Shown here: in pieces, positions 52,446 to 60,786 of the stretch | Numbering within the stretch: the stretch's first letter is position 1 | How the letters are laid out: each line of letters opens with the position of its first letter | NCBI RefSeq assembly: GCF_003815875.1 | Contig: NZ_CP033924.1 | Coordinates: 5,394,001-5,458,000, forward strand | Direction of reading: 5' to 3' | Length of the DNA stretch: 64,000 bases | Source: Chryseobacterium lactis | Lineage (GTDB): Bacteria; Bacteroidota; Bacteroidia; Flavobacteriales; Weeksellaceae | Notes under the pieces: model-generated | Database searches by the model: none | What the model saw: the letters and a program-made list of their open reading frames with translations, nothing else | Told to the model about the DNA's origin: nothing | Position numbers and translations under genes: made by a program

Positions 52446-53062
52446 ATCGAACTAAATTTCCAATTTTTATTCATTAAAAAAGTTTTGCATTTCTTGCAAA
52501 AATCCGTCTCTTCATTGGTAGGATTTTTACCTTCTGCATCTCTCATAAAACACATTTTTTCAGGGCAATGTGGCAACCCTTGTGTATGTCCAAGCTCATG
52601 AATGGCTATTTTATAAAACTGCTCATCCGTATTGTCCTTACTCAGTCTAAATTTTGATGCTACACAAGCCTTTCCAGGTCTGTACCCCAATCCCATGATA
52701 CCGAAATCTTTGATTCTCCCTCTGGTAGCACTGATATCCTTTGAAGTTAAACCAATCGTAACAAAGCCTTCTTTTGTCCTTTCACTCAAGAATTTAATAA
52801 TTGAATCGGCCCGATATCTATTTCTCTCCTTATAGTAAGTATTCTTAGGAAAATCTATAGCCTCAAGAACCTGTACGTTTGGATACACTTTTTTAATGCC
52901 TTCTGTAACCGTTTTCAAACTTTGAGGAGTAACATCTCTGAAAGGCTGAACAAGTATTGTTATAGCTTGTTTTTGCTCAGTCTTTGTTACATTCTGTTTT
53001 TCTTCTTTACATGAGATCATCAGAAAGAAAACCAAAAGAAAGTAAAAACTATAATTTTTCAA
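52442..53062 (-). CDS. amzA: Archaemetzincin-family zinc protease lipoprotein
   Basis: This predicted exported zinc metalloprotease has a lipoprotein signal (MKNYSFYFLLVFFLMISC, Cys18). The metzincin site HELGHTQGLPH lies at about 155-165, followed by CPEKMCFM and FCKKC, the archaemetzincin pattern of extra Cys residues. Start choice is uncertain: TTG at 53060-53062 gives a clean lipoprotein signal, while ATG at 53101 and the longer frame to 53161 run into the inverted repeat and the GIY-YIG gene. If the repeat unit inserted here, it may have replaced the original start region. It is coupled to barstar by an ATGA overlap. Confidence 0.82.
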   Translation of the reverse strand: MKNYSFYFLLVFFLMISCKEEKQNVTKTEQKQAITILVQPFRDVTPQSLKTVTEGIKKVYPNVQVLEAIDFPKNTYYKERNRYRADSIIKFLSERTKEGFVTIGLTSKDISATRGRIKDFGIMGLGYRPGKACVASKFRLSKDNTDEQFYKIAIHELGHTQGLPHCPEKMCFMRDAEGKNPTNEETDFCKKCKTFLMNKNWKFSSI

Positions 53063-53096
53063 AATTAAATATTTAAAATAATTAATTTGAGATATT

Positions 53097-53131
53097 GTCA
53101 TTGCGAGGAGTGACAACGACAAAGCAATCTC
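53097..53131. repeat. Left inverted repeat of the GIY-YIG unit
   Basis: Reads GTCATTGCGAGGAGTGACAA and further to AAGCAATCTC on the plus strand. The outer and inner ends match the right copy in inverted orientation; the middle differs. It overlaps the end of the GIY-YIG gene. Confidence 0.75.
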
Positions 53132-53438
53132 AAAAAACATCCATGATATTTTCGATGTCATCAGCCAAGTCCAGCCAGTTTGGATTCATTGCATTAATCA
53201 AATTCAACTTCTTTTGTCTTGAACCGGCTTTAATTTGTTTCTCCCTACCTATTGCATCTCCTATTTCCTGAAAAGCCTCCCAGTATACAAGTTTATGCAA
53301 ATTGTATCTGGATGTAAAGCTTTGCGAAAAATATGACTCTTTATGTTGCTGAACTCGTTTTGGCAGGTTTGAAGTAACTCCTGTATAAAGAGTTGTATGG
53401 TTTTTATTGGTCATGATATAAATAAAACCGGCCTTCAT
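53130..53438 (-). CDS. GIY-YIG nuclease family protein
   Basis: This 102-residue single-domain nuclease has the GIY part as FIYIMTNKN, the YIG part as YTGVTSNL, the catalytic Arg in RVQQHK and the metal-binding Glu in GREKQIKAGSRQKK. The C-terminal stretch PNWLDLADDI is typical of the small UPF0213/YhbQ-type and the multi-copy Bacteroidota proteins. Some act on branched DNA or as solitary endonucleases; for this one no target is known. The gene lies between short inverted repeats, and its stop codon is within the left repeat. ATG at 53436-53438 lies 18 bp inside the right repeat. Confidence 0.92.
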   Translation of the reverse strand: MKAGFIYIMTNKNHTTLYTGVTSNLPKRVQQHKESYFSQSFTSRYNLHKLVYWEAFQEIGDAIGREKQIKAGSRQKKLNLINAMNPNWLDLADDIENIMDVF

Positions 53439-53456
53439 TTGTTTACAATATATTTA

Positions 53457-53490
53457 GAGATTGCTTCGTCACGCTGTTCCTCGCAATGAC
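53457..53490. repeat. Right inverted repeat of the GIY-YIG unit
   Basis: Reads GAGATTGCTTCGTCACGCTG and further to TCCTCGCAATGAC on the plus strand, the reverse orientation of the left copy. A 16-bp palindrome (53483-53498) overlaps its outer end and includes the barnase stop codon. Confidence 0.75.
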
Positions 53491-53491
53491 G

Positions 53492-54004
53492 TCATTGCTT
53501 CTCAAAGCTTTTATAATGGTTTTTAGTAAGATAAACATCGCCATTTCTGGTAAAGATAATTCTGTCAGTCTGTCGGCTGCCACAATGGTAGTTGACATCT
53601 GCTTCAAAATACTTTTCGCCATCCGGTAATCTTCCTTCTCTGTTACCAAATTTATCTCCCCCAATAGCCTTTCCGGGAAGTGCATCGCAAAGATTTCCTT
53701 TTGAGGGATTCCAGCCTTGTTTTCTGGCTTCATTTTTTGTGATATAATAATCCGGTAACCTATGGTTTTGTTTTACATAACTGATTACAGTTTTTTCTTC
53801 TGTCAGTTTTTCAATAGAACCCTGATCTGATGAATTTCCGGCCTTCTGATTGTCTGCGGAGGTGCTTCCGTAGTTTACATTTTCAGTTTGTGCAGCTTTG
53901 GAAGGATTTTCTTTATCTATAAAGTTTTTGTAAATGTACATGATAGACATCCCGAAAAGAAGTCCTAAACAGATAAAAAATACAGGTCTTATTTTATTAT
54001 TCAT
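53492..54004 (-). CDS. Barnase family secreted/anchored ribonuclease
   Basis: This guanyl-preferring RNase of the barnase family is 170 residues long. Residues about 8-25 form a signal or membrane anchor, about 26-75 a Ser/Asn/Gln-rich linker, and about 75-166 the RNase domain. The barnase active site is complete: Glu134 (YFEADVNY), Arg144 and Arg148 (GSRQTDR) and His163 (NHYKSF). It would cut RNA outside the cytoplasm or in rival cells. The barstar gene lies downstream at 52137 on the same strand. The stop codon is inside the palindrome at the edge of the GIY-YIG unit. It starts 21 bp after nadE. Confidence 0.92.
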   Translation of the reverse strand: MNNKIRPVFFICLGLLFGMSIMYIYKNFIDKENPSKAAQTENVNYGSTSADNQKAGNSSDQGSIEKLTEEKTVISYVKQNHRLPDYYITKNEARKQGWNPSKGNLCDALPGKAIGGDKFGNREGRLPDGEKYFEADVNYHCGSRQTDRIIFTRNGDVYLTKNHYKSFEKQ

Positions 54005-54025
54005 TGTAACTATTTAACAGTTTAT

Positions 54026-54820
54026 TTATTCTTCTCTCCAGTCTTCCGGAATATCACAAATAGGAATAGGTTCCATCTTATGTTTTGCCGCTTTATGCAT
54101 TCTGTCGAAAATCAGGAATACTTCTTTATCTCTGCCTTCGTACTCTTCAGCAGTTTTAGTACCATATTCTTTCTGAATCTTTTCAAGCTCGGGATAAGTA
54201 GCTCCTATCTGTTGTTCATCTGTTCTGTCAACATCCCAAAGTCCGTCTGTAGGAATAGCTTCCTGAATACTTTTGATCAGATTTAATCCTTTAGCTAAAG
54301 TATACACTTCTGTTTTATAGAGGTCTGCAATAGGAGAAACATCTACTCCGCCATCCCCATATTTTGTATAAAATCCGATTCCGAAATCCTCTACTTTATT
54401 TCCTGTTCCACACACTAAAAGACCGTTAAGCTGACCGTAATAATACAATGTCAGCATTCTTAAGCGGGATCTTGTATTGGCAAAAGCCAGTTTTTCGTTC
54501 GGATATAAATCATCTTTAACATCAAATGTTTTGTAGAGCTCCTCAAAAGCAGGTGTCAGATCTACAGACATTATTTCAACATTGGGAAATCTCGACTTCA
54601 GATCATTCATATGGTCTTTTGCACGATCTACCTGATCTACCTTCTGACGGATCGGCATTTCGATAAGTAACGTTTTCAATCCTGTCATCGCTGCCAGTGT
54701 GGAAACCACTCCTGAATCTACTCCACCTGAAACGCCAATTACATAACCATTAACTCTTGCTTTTGTAGCATAATCCTTTAACCAGCTTACGATATGATCT
54801 ATTACTTTTTGTGTCTGCAT
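54026..54820 (-). CDS. nadE: NAD+ synthetase, ammonia-dependent
   Basis: This cytosolic enzyme amidates nicotinate adenine dinucleotide to NAD+ with ATP and ammonia, the last step of NAD synthesis. The 264-residue protein has the N-type P-loop SGGVDSG (31-37), NTRSRLRMLTLYYYG and GTGNKVEDFGIGFYTKYGDG, cut here to GTGNKVEDFGIGF. The short single-domain form without a glutaminase part is the ammonia-dependent type. In many Flavobacteriia nadE lies close to gldB, as here. It is followed by the barnase gene in the same operon. Confidence 0.96.
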   Translation of the reverse strand: MQTQKVIDHIVSWLKDYATKARVNGYVIGVSGGVDSGVVSTLAAMTGLKTLLIEMPIRQKVDQVDRAKDHMNDLKSRFPNVEIMSVDLTPAFEELYKTFDVKDDLYPNEKLAFANTRSRLRMLTLYYYGQLNGLLVCGTGNKVEDFGIGFYTKYGDGGVDVSPIADLYKTEVYTLAKGLNLIKSIQEAIPTDGLWDVDRTDEQQIGATYPELEKIQKEYGTKTAEEYEGRDKEVFLIFDRMHKAAKHKMEPIPICDIPEDWREE

Positions 54821-54831
54821 TGTTTATTTTT

Positions 54832-55362
54832 TTAATCTATACCAAATTCTTTAGGGTATTTTACTACGCCTTTTATATTTTTTAATCCATCTTTTACCAG
54901 TTCTATGGCCATTCCATTTTCTTCCGGAATTTCAAACGGAAAAGAAATCCCAAAATTACTTGTTTTTTCGTAACCAAACTTAGGATAATATTTTTCATGT
55001 CCGAGAAGAATCACAGATCGGTATCCTAATTCTTTAGCGATACGATGTCCTTCCCGAATAAGCTGACCTCCGATTCCCCGATTCTGAAATTCAGGTTGTA
55101 CGGATACAGGAGCCAAAGCCAGTGACTCAAAAGATTCTGTATCATTTTCAATTTTAATTTTTGTGAACAGAATATGACCTGCAATTTCACCACTTTCATC
55201 TTCTGCTACCAAAGACAATTCGGGAATGAAAACATCTGATTTCCTTAATTTTTCAACCAAAAACTGTTCCTGGTGATCACTATGTTCCATATCCCTGAAA
55301 GCTTTTTCTACAAGCTGGAACACTTCTTTATAATCTTTTTCTTCTTCCTGTCGTATGATCAT
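54832..55362 (-). CDS. GNAT family N-acetyltransferase (YhbS-like)
   Basis: This 176-residue acetyltransferase has the acetyl-CoA-binding motif QPEFQNRGIGGQLIREGHRI, cut here to FQNRGIGGQLI, and ends in a C-terminal beta-strand region. The central phrase LALAPVSVQPEFQ resembles YhbS-type enzymes that act on small molecules. The acceptor is unknown. Its ATG directly follows the stop of the preceding GNAT gene (TAGATG), so it is translationally coupled to it. It starts 11 bp before nadE. Confidence 0.9.
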   Translation of the reverse strand: MIIRQEEEKDYKEVFQLVEKAFRDMEHSDHQEQFLVEKLRKSDVFIPELSLVAEDESGEIAGHILFTKIKIENDTESFESLALAPVSVQPEFQNRGIGGQLIREGHRIAKELGYRSVILLGHEKYYPKFGYEKTSNFGISFPFEIPEENGMAIELVKDGLKNIKGVVKYPKEFGID

Positions 55363-55890
55363 CTATTTATCTGTATAATTTTCACGTTTCAATTCGTACC
55401 AGAAACATAGTACTCCTGAGTCTTCAAATTCTCCCGTATTCTTAAAGCCAAGCTTTTTCAAGATATAATTTGATCCGGTATTTCCGGAATCTGCGTAGGC
55501 ATAAATGGTCTCTGCTCCCAATTCATTAAAACCATAATCCAGAGAAGCTTTTGCCGTTTCCATGGCATATCCTTTACCCCAGAATTCAGGAATAAAACGG
55601 TAGCCCAGATCCAGTGTATTCACATGTCCGTTGATGGGTTCCCTCAATAATTTCAGTCCGCTCCATCCAATCATCAGCCCACTTTCTTTTTCAATCACAG
55701 CAAGTCTTCCTACTCCATTTTCTTTATATTGCTTCTGAATCATTCTGATGCCTTCTTTTGATTCTTCAACGCTCGTCACCGGCTTGCCCAGATATTTCAT
55801 TACCTCAGGGTCAGAGTCCATCAAAAACATCCGTTCAAAGTCGGTATCTTCAAGCTTTCTTAAAATTAATCTCTCCGTTTCCAGTATCAT
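55363..55890 (-). CDS. GNAT family N-acetyltransferase (RimJ/RimL-like)
   Basis: This 175-residue protein begins with the RimJ/RimL-type phrase ETERLILRKLEDTDFE and has the acetyl-CoA site FWGKGYAMETAKA, then NTGSNYILKKLGF. Members acetylate ribosomal-protein N-termini or small molecules such as antibiotics; the target here is unknown. It is adjacent to a second GNAT gene (TAGATG junction) and lies 9 bp after the LRR gene in the operon to nadE. Confidence 0.9.
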   Translation of the reverse strand: MILETERLILRKLEDTDFERMFLMDSDPEVMKYLGKPVTSVEESKEGIRMIQKQYKENGVGRLAVIEKESGLMIGWSGLKLLREPINGHVNTLDLGYRFIPEFWGKGYAMETAKASLDYGFNELGAETIYAYADSGNTGSNYILKKLGFKNTGEFEDSGVLCFWYELKRENYTDK

Positions 55891-55899
55891 AGTATTTGT

Positions 55900-56538
55900 T
55901 TATTCTTCGGTTCCAAAGATGGTTATACCTGTTTTTGCTCCTTTTTTGATGTCTGTTTCTTTCATCTTGTTTCCTCCTACATTGAGTGTTTGTAAAGCCG
56001 AATTTCCGGAAATATCGACTTTTTGAATCTTGTTATGTTCTATATTCAGCTTTTTTAAATTTTTGAGCTGGTTAACATCAATTGTTTTCAGTAGATTTAA
56101 AGATAAAGTTAATTGTTCAATTCTTGGTGTTCCTTTCAGAGAAATGGTTTCAAGACTATTGTTATCCAAATATAATGACGTCAGGCTTTTCAGGTTTTCG
56201 GCTTTGAATGAAGAACTTTTGCATCCTGTGCATGAAAACAGTTCCAGTTTGTCCAGATTATTCACTGTTATATCTTGGATTGTATTATCATCTAACAGAA
56301 TCATTTTTACATTTTTAAAATGCCGTAAATCATCGGTGGAAGTGATTCCTTTCTGAACGAGAAATAAATTGGTAACCATGCCGATTTCCATGGGTTCCAT
56401 TGTTCCGTTTTTGTTCAGATCAAAATTTTCCAATACCGCTTTTTCAAAATTTTTGTCTTTAAAATCAAGCTTTTGACCATAAAAAAGGGAAAGTCCTGAA
56501 ATAAAGGCCAGAGCTGTAAATATTTTAATTTTCATCAT
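55900..56538 (-). CDS. Secreted leucine-rich-repeat protein
   Basis: This 212-residue protein has a signal peptide (1-21, SLFYGQ). After DLNKNGTMEPMEIG, an EF-hand-like Ca2+ loop, there are about five leucine-rich repeats (LTSLYLDNNSLETISL, LKKLNIEHNKIQKVDI, LQTLNVGGNKMKETDI). LRR proteins bind protein partners; bacterial secreted forms often mediate adhesion. Either of the two N-terminal Met residues may be the start. It is the first gene of the long minus-strand operon toward nadE and barstar. Confidence 0.88.
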   Translation of the reverse strand: MMKIKIFTALAFISGLSLFYGQKLDFKDKNFEKAVLENFDLNKNGTMEPMEIGMVTNLFLVQKGITSTDDLRHFKNVKMILLDDNTIQDITVNNLDKLELFSCTGCKSSSFKAENLKSLTSLYLDNNSLETISLKGTPRIEQLTLSLNLLKTIDVNQLKNLKKLNIEHNKIQKVDISGNSALQTLNVGGNKMKETDIKKGAKTGITIFGTEE

Positions 56539-56590
56539 AATTTGTCCATTTAATGTTTATTTTTGTAAACTTAAATTCCATGTAAAAATA

Positions 56591-57577
56591 ATGAAGATTT
56601 TTAGATTTATTGCGCTTTCTTCTGTTTTAGTTCTGGGACTCGATTCCTGCAAAAAAGAACCCGAAAATCAATGGAAGGTAGAGATCAAAGAGACTACCGA
56701 AAAAGCTGATGTAACGGATATTTCCAAAGAATTCTATAATCCGGCCATTCCGTTGGAGCAATTTAAAGCTCAATTTCCGTGGTTCCAGGGAACTGTTTCT
56801 GATGAAGATTTTGGAAAGAGAAGAACTGATGCAGAAGAAATAAAAATCTATAAAGAAGCCATTGGAAAAATAGACCAGGCTAAATTGCAAAAGGAGCTTC
56901 AGGGATTATTCTCTCACATTAAATATTATTTCCCACAGTTTAAAAGCCCGAAAGTATACCTGTTTTCATCAGCGTTACAGATGGTGCAGGATCCGATTAT
57001 TTATGACAGCAAAACGAATCTTTTGTTTATCGATATCACAGGATTTATGGGAGATGGCAATCCCCATTATAAAGGGTTGGAACTTTATTTCCAAAAATCG
57101 ATGAATCCACAGAATATTGTTCCGAAAGTTTCACAAATCTTTGCTGAAAATATCGTTACGGAATCTCCTGATCATCAAAAATTCATTGACCAAATTATTC
57201 TCAACGGCAAGGTGATGATTTTACAGGATGCTTTCCTTCCGGATTTCCCTGATTATCTGAAAATGAATTATACTCAAAAGCAGTATGACTGGGCTAAAAG
57301 CAATGAAGCCAATATCTGGAATTATTTCGTGGAAAGCAATTTGATTTTCGGAGATGACCCAAGATTGGGTGAACGTTTTATTGCTCCGGGGCCGTTTTCA
57401 AAATTTTATACAGAAATTGACAATGAATCTTCCCCTCAAATCGGGATTTTTACGGGATGGCAAATTTGCAAAGCTTACCTTAAAGAAAAGCCTGACACCA
57501 AATTAACCGCGTTCCTGAAAATGGATGCTACCACCATCTTTAATCAATCGGGTTATAAACCGACTGTAACGAAATAG
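56591..57577 (+). CDS. gldB: Gliding motility lipoprotein GldB
   Basis: GldB is a lipoprotein needed for gliding and linked to the T9SS machinery of Flavobacteriia. The 328-residue protein has a lipobox with Cys20 (GLDSC) and the family body, for example FKAQFPWFQGTVSDEDFGKR (cut from a longer conserved stretch) and FQKSMNPQNIVP. The gene is usually directly followed by gldC, but here gldC lies 3.2 kb on at 60787. A terminator directly after gldB shows that it is transcribed apart from the following ABC genes. It lies divergent from the LRR/GNAT/nadE operon. Confidence 0.95.
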   Translation: MKIFRFIALSSVLVLGLDSCKKEPENQWKVEIKETTEKADVTDISKEFYNPAIPLEQFKAQFPWFQGTVSDEDFGKRRTDAEEIKIYKEAIGKIDQAKLQKELQGLFSHIKYYFPQFKSPKVYLFSSALQMVQDPIIYDSKTNLLFIDITGFMGDGNPHYKGLELYFQKSMNPQNIVPKVSQIFAENIVTESPDHQKFIDQIILNGKVMILQDAFLPDFPDYLKMNYTQKQYDWAKSNEANIWNYFVESNLIFGDDPRLGERFIAPGPFSKFYTEIDNESSPQIGIFTGWQICKAYLKEKPDTKLTAFLKMDATTIFNQSGYKPTVTK

Positions 57578-57597
57578 ATTCCATCTCATACCTATAG

Positions 57598-57630
57598 AAG
57601 ACCTTTTGTACAAACAAGAGGTCTTTTTTA
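57598..57630 (+). terminator. Terminator after gldB
   Basis: AAGACCTTTTGT (57598-57609) pairs with ACAAGAGGTCTT (57614-57625, one G-U pair), with loop ACAA and a T run after it. Confidence 0.85.
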
Positions 57631-57651
57631 GTTTTAACACAATCACGATAT

Positions 57652-58554
57652 ATGGAAAATCTAATTAGTATTCGAAATTTAAATTACGGATTTACCAGCA
57701 AACAGCTTATTCTCAAAAATATTGATCTTTCGGTTCCGAAAGGAAGTATTTTCGGGTTCCTCGGAGCCAACGGAGCTGGAAAATCTACTACGATGAAAAT
57801 GCTCATTGGCAGTATTCCCGATGACAACAATTCGATCCGGATTTTTGATAAAAATTTATCAGATCTGTACCCGGAAGGATTTCAAAAAATCGGCAGTCTG
57901 ATCGATACTGCTGCATTTTATGATCATCTTTCAGGATGGGACAATCTGATTATCATTTCCAGGCTCAGAAACTTACCAGAGTCTGAATGCGAAAGGGTTC
58001 TGCATCTGGTAGATCTTTGGGACAGCAGAAAAATGAAAATGAAGAAATATTCTCTTGGAATGAAGCAAAGACTTTCTATTGCGATGACCATGCTTGGAAA
58101 TCCTGATTTATTGATTCTCGATGAACCCGTAAACGGACTTGATCCCAACGGAATGCTGGAAATGCGCGAGTTACTGATCAAGCTTAACAAAGAAGAAGGG
58201 GTTACGATTTTTATATCCAGTCACCTGCTTCAGGAAATTGAGAAAATGATTACCCATCTTGCTATTATTTCTCATGGTGAAATACGCTTTACAGGAAGTA
58301 TACAAGATCTTAATGAACTCTACAGATATAACCATATCAGAATTGGAATCAGTAATGCCACTCAATTTATCGATGAAATTCCTAAAAATTATTCTCCTAA
58401 AATCATCAATGATCATACGATTGAAATCACAGCAGAATCGAAAGAAAATATTGCAAGTCTTATCAAGCAACTGGTTTTAAATAATGCTGAAATTTTCGAA
58501 ATTAAAAACAATGCAGGCCTTGAAGACTGGTTTATGGAAATCACAAAAAACTAA
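57652..58554 (+). CDS. ABC transporter ATP-binding protein
   Basis: This cytosolic ATPase of a two-gene ABC-2 transporter is 300 residues long. The Walker A motif is GANGAGKST (about 38-46), the signature is YSLGMKQRLS, the Walker B is LLILDEP, and the switch His lies in FISSHLL. It resembles the BcrA/lantibiotic self-protection and export group. The partner permease starts 6 bp downstream. The pair stands between gldB and gldC, which in most flavobacteria are adjacent. Confidence 0.95.
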   Translation: MENLISIRNLNYGFTSKQLILKNIDLSVPKGSIFGFLGANGAGKSTTMKMLIGSIPDDNNSIRIFDKNLSDLYPEGFQKIGSLIDTAAFYDHLSGWDNLIIISRLRNLPESECERVLHLVDLWDSRKMKMKKYSLGMKQRLSIAMTMLGNPDLLILDEPVNGLDPNGMLEMRELLIKLNKEEGVTIFISSHLLQEIEKMITHLAIISHGEIRFTGSIQDLNELYRYNHIRIGISNATQFIDEIPKNYSPKIINDHTIEITAESKENIASLIKQLVLNNAEIFEIKNNAGLEDWFMEITKN

Positions 58555-58560
58555 ACATCG

Positions 58561-60762
58561 ATGAAAAAATTAATGACAGCCATCGGTACAGAATGGCTTA
58601 AAACAAAAGGATTAGGATTAACCTACATCGCTCTTATTCTGGGAGCTTTAATCCCTCTGCTCAGTTTCGTTCCCGGATTTTTCAAGAAAAGTCTTGTGAT
58701 GGAAGAAGCCCTGAAGTATTCGGTATTTGAAGATGCTATAGGACGTGAAGCTCTTAAATACTTCACATTTTTCATCTTACTTTTATTTGCGATCATCGCG
58801 GCCAACAGAATAGCACAAACCGATCATAAAAATAACGGATGGCAACTGATGGAAACCCAGCCAGTAAGCAGGCTTCAATTATATTTATCAAAATATACTA
58901 TCCTAATCTTCCTGTGTTTCTTGTGCATCGTTTCTTATTTCGGATTTAATATCATTTTAGCTTTAATAGATTATTATGTACATCCGGATCCCGCAAAATT
59001 ACTACATTTTGACGTTAGCTGGATGTTCAAAACCTTTATCAGAATCCTTGTGACGATTTTGGGAATTGCGGCTTTACAACTTTGTGTTTCCGTAGCTTTT
59101 CAAGGTTTCATCTGGTCTTTTCTCATTGGTTCACTGGGACTGGCTTCCAATATTACGTCTCTTGTACAGAAACAGGCTTATTTCTTTAATCCTTACAGCT
59201 CATTATATACTTTCTGGAATGCTCCGGAAATCAAAAACCTCAATAGTTTCATCTCTCACTCCGAGTATATGAGTCTTTTCTGGATGGTCGTTTTTCTTAT
59301 TCTGGGCTATTTCTGGTACAGTAAAAAAGGATTTAAAAATGCATTTCTTAAAAACAAAAAGCAGATCTTCATTTCATTGGCCGGCCTTATTATTGGCTCA
59401 GGCTTGCTTTATATCTTCCAAAAACCTAAGTCTTATCAAAGCGATGGAACGGGAGTCGTTATCAAAGGAAAACTAGAAACTGATCTCAAGATAGATTCTG
59501 TCCGAATTTACTCTAAAGATTTTCATAAAAAAATCGGAGCAGCAGTGGTTAAAAACAATACTTTTAGCTGGCTGACTACACAAGCTCTTCCCCTGGATGA
59601 GTATATTCTTGAAATCGGAAATAAGAAGCTGAATATCATCATGGCCACTGGTGACTGGTTCAATTTTGATATCAAACTGAACAGTGTAAAAATGGTATCT
59701 TACGTACAATCGAACAGAAAGGCTGATCAGGTCTACAAAAACAATGAAGCTTCTTTTGGGTACGAATTCCAGTATGCGTTGGAAAAACAGAATTACAATA
59801 ATGATCCCTCAAAGTTTTATGAACTGGCAGAATCTGACTGGAAAGAAAATAAAAGGATTCTCAATGTATTTGCAGATCCCGAAAACAATGCTCTTTCAGA
59901 AGATTACAAAAGATATAAAAGAGAGCTGATGTCTATTGAATATCTGAATGAGATCAATAATTACAGAAGAATGACTTCACTAACGGATTCAAAATTTGCT
60001 CCACCTGCATCTTTTCTTAAAGAATTAAATGAAAATATTCAGAAGCCAGGCCCGCTTTTGAGTAAAAATGATAACTATCTTCAATATAAACTGGATCAGT
60101 TATTGTCTGATAAAGACCAGATTTCCAATCCGGATAGTATCCTATTTGTGAAAATTGATCAGATGCCAAAAGGAATTTCTAAAGACCAGTTGTTGACCAA
60201 GCATTTAACAAAAACCATTGAACTGCAAACGGATAGTACTGCAAGAAACAAACTTTTTAATACTGAAATCAGTAAAATAGGTAATATCGATTATAAAAAA
60301 GCACTGTATTCAAAGCTTGACGAGATCAACAGGTCTCAGAAAGGTTCTGTATTTCCTGATATTTCGCTTCTTAACGATAAAGGGATCACTCAAAAGCTTT
60401 CAAAATATAAAGGGAAATATGTCGTGATAGATTTTTGGGCAACCTGGTGTGGACCGTGCAAGCAAATTCGTCCCGTATTTGAGTCGAGAAGTTATCAATA
60501 CAGACGCTATGATAATATACAGTTTATTTCTATCAGTCTGGATGAGGAACAATCAAAATGGACTAATTATTTAAAAACGAAAACGTCCAATATCCCACAG
60601 TTCTGGCTGGTTAATGCTGAGCAGTTTATGAATAAATACAAAATACAGTCAATTCCGAGGTTTATTATTATTGATCCTGAAGGCAAAATTTTTAACTTTA
60701 ATAGCCCATTTCCTGATGAAGATAATTTCGTAGAAATTTTGGATAAGCTCAAGAAGTATTAA
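58561..60762 (+). CDS. ABC-2 permease fused to a C-terminal thioredoxin-like domain
   Basis: This 733-residue fusion protein starts with an ABC-2-type permease of about six membrane segments (about 15-290). A beta-rich domain (about 300-400) resembles the DUF4369 part of Bacteroidota thioredoxin-like proteins, with a charged helical linker after it. The C-terminus is a TlpA/ResA-type thioredoxin domain (about 600-733) with the active site Trp629-Cys-Gly-Pro-Cys633 (WATWCGPCKQ) and a cis-Pro motif QSIPRFIII. Topology suggests that the thioredoxin domain lies outside the membrane, where it could reduce or form disulfides in transported peptides. The ATPase partner is 6 bp upstream. Confidence 0.88.
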   Translation: MKKLMTAIGTEWLKTKGLGLTYIALILGALIPLLSFVPGFFKKSLVMEEALKYSVFEDAIGREALKYFTFFILLLFAIIAANRIAQTDHKNNGWQLMETQPVSRLQLYLSKYTILIFLCFLCIVSYFGFNIILALIDYYVHPDPAKLLHFDVSWMFKTFIRILVTILGIAALQLCVSVAFQGFIWSFLIGSLGLASNITSLVQKQAYFFNPYSSLYTFWNAPEIKNLNSFISHSEYMSLFWMVVFLILGYFWYSKKGFKNAFLKNKKQIFISLAGLIIGSGLLYIFQKPKSYQSDGTGVVIKGKLETDLKIDSVRIYSKDFHKKIGAAVVKNNTFSWLTTQALPLDEYILEIGNKKLNIIMATGDWFNFDIKLNSVKMVSYVQSNRKADQVYKNNEASFGYEFQYALEKQNYNNDPSKFYELAESDWKENKRILNVFADPENNALSEDYKRYKRELMSIEYLNEINNYRRMTSLTDSKFAPPASFLKELNENIQKPGPLLSKNDNYLQYKLDQLLSDKDQISNPDSILFVKIDQMPKGISKDQLLTKHLTKTIELQTDSTARNKLFNTEISKIGNIDYKKALYSKLDEINRSQKGSVFPDISLLNDKGITQKLSKYKGKYVVIDFWATWCGPCKQIRPVFESRSYQYRRYDNIQFISISLDEEQSKWTNYLKTKTSNIPQFWLVNAEQFMNKYKIQSIPRFIIIDPEGKIFNFNSPFPDEDNFVEILDKLKKY

Positions 60763-60786
60763 CTTTGCGAAAAATTTTAGATTGAT

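Larger units (their letters stand above)
53097..53490 (-). mobile_element. GIY-YIG cassette framed by inverted repeats (candidate mobile unit)
   Basis: A 394-bp unit is framed by inverted repeats. The outer ends are GTCATTGCGAGGA (left, 53097-53109; right as reverse complement, 53478-53490) and the inner ends AAGCAATCTC (53122-53131) and GAGATTGCTT (53457-53466). The GIY-YIG gene fills the interior; its stop codon TGA (53130-53132) overlaps the left repeat. The barnase stop codon (53492-53494) lies beside the right end, inside the palindrome GCAATGACGTCATTGC (53483-53498). Mobility is inferred from this structure only. Confidence 0.55.

Noticed and set aside
53062..53161. N-terminal extension of archaemetzincin to 53161
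   Set aside because: It would run through the inverted repeat and into the GIY-YIG gene; a TTG or ATG further in gives a standard lipoprotein signal.
53443..53733. 96-codon minus-strand frame overlapping barnase
   Set aside because: Out of frame with the complete barnase active site; its end is built from the inverted repeat. It is a shadow of the RNase gene.
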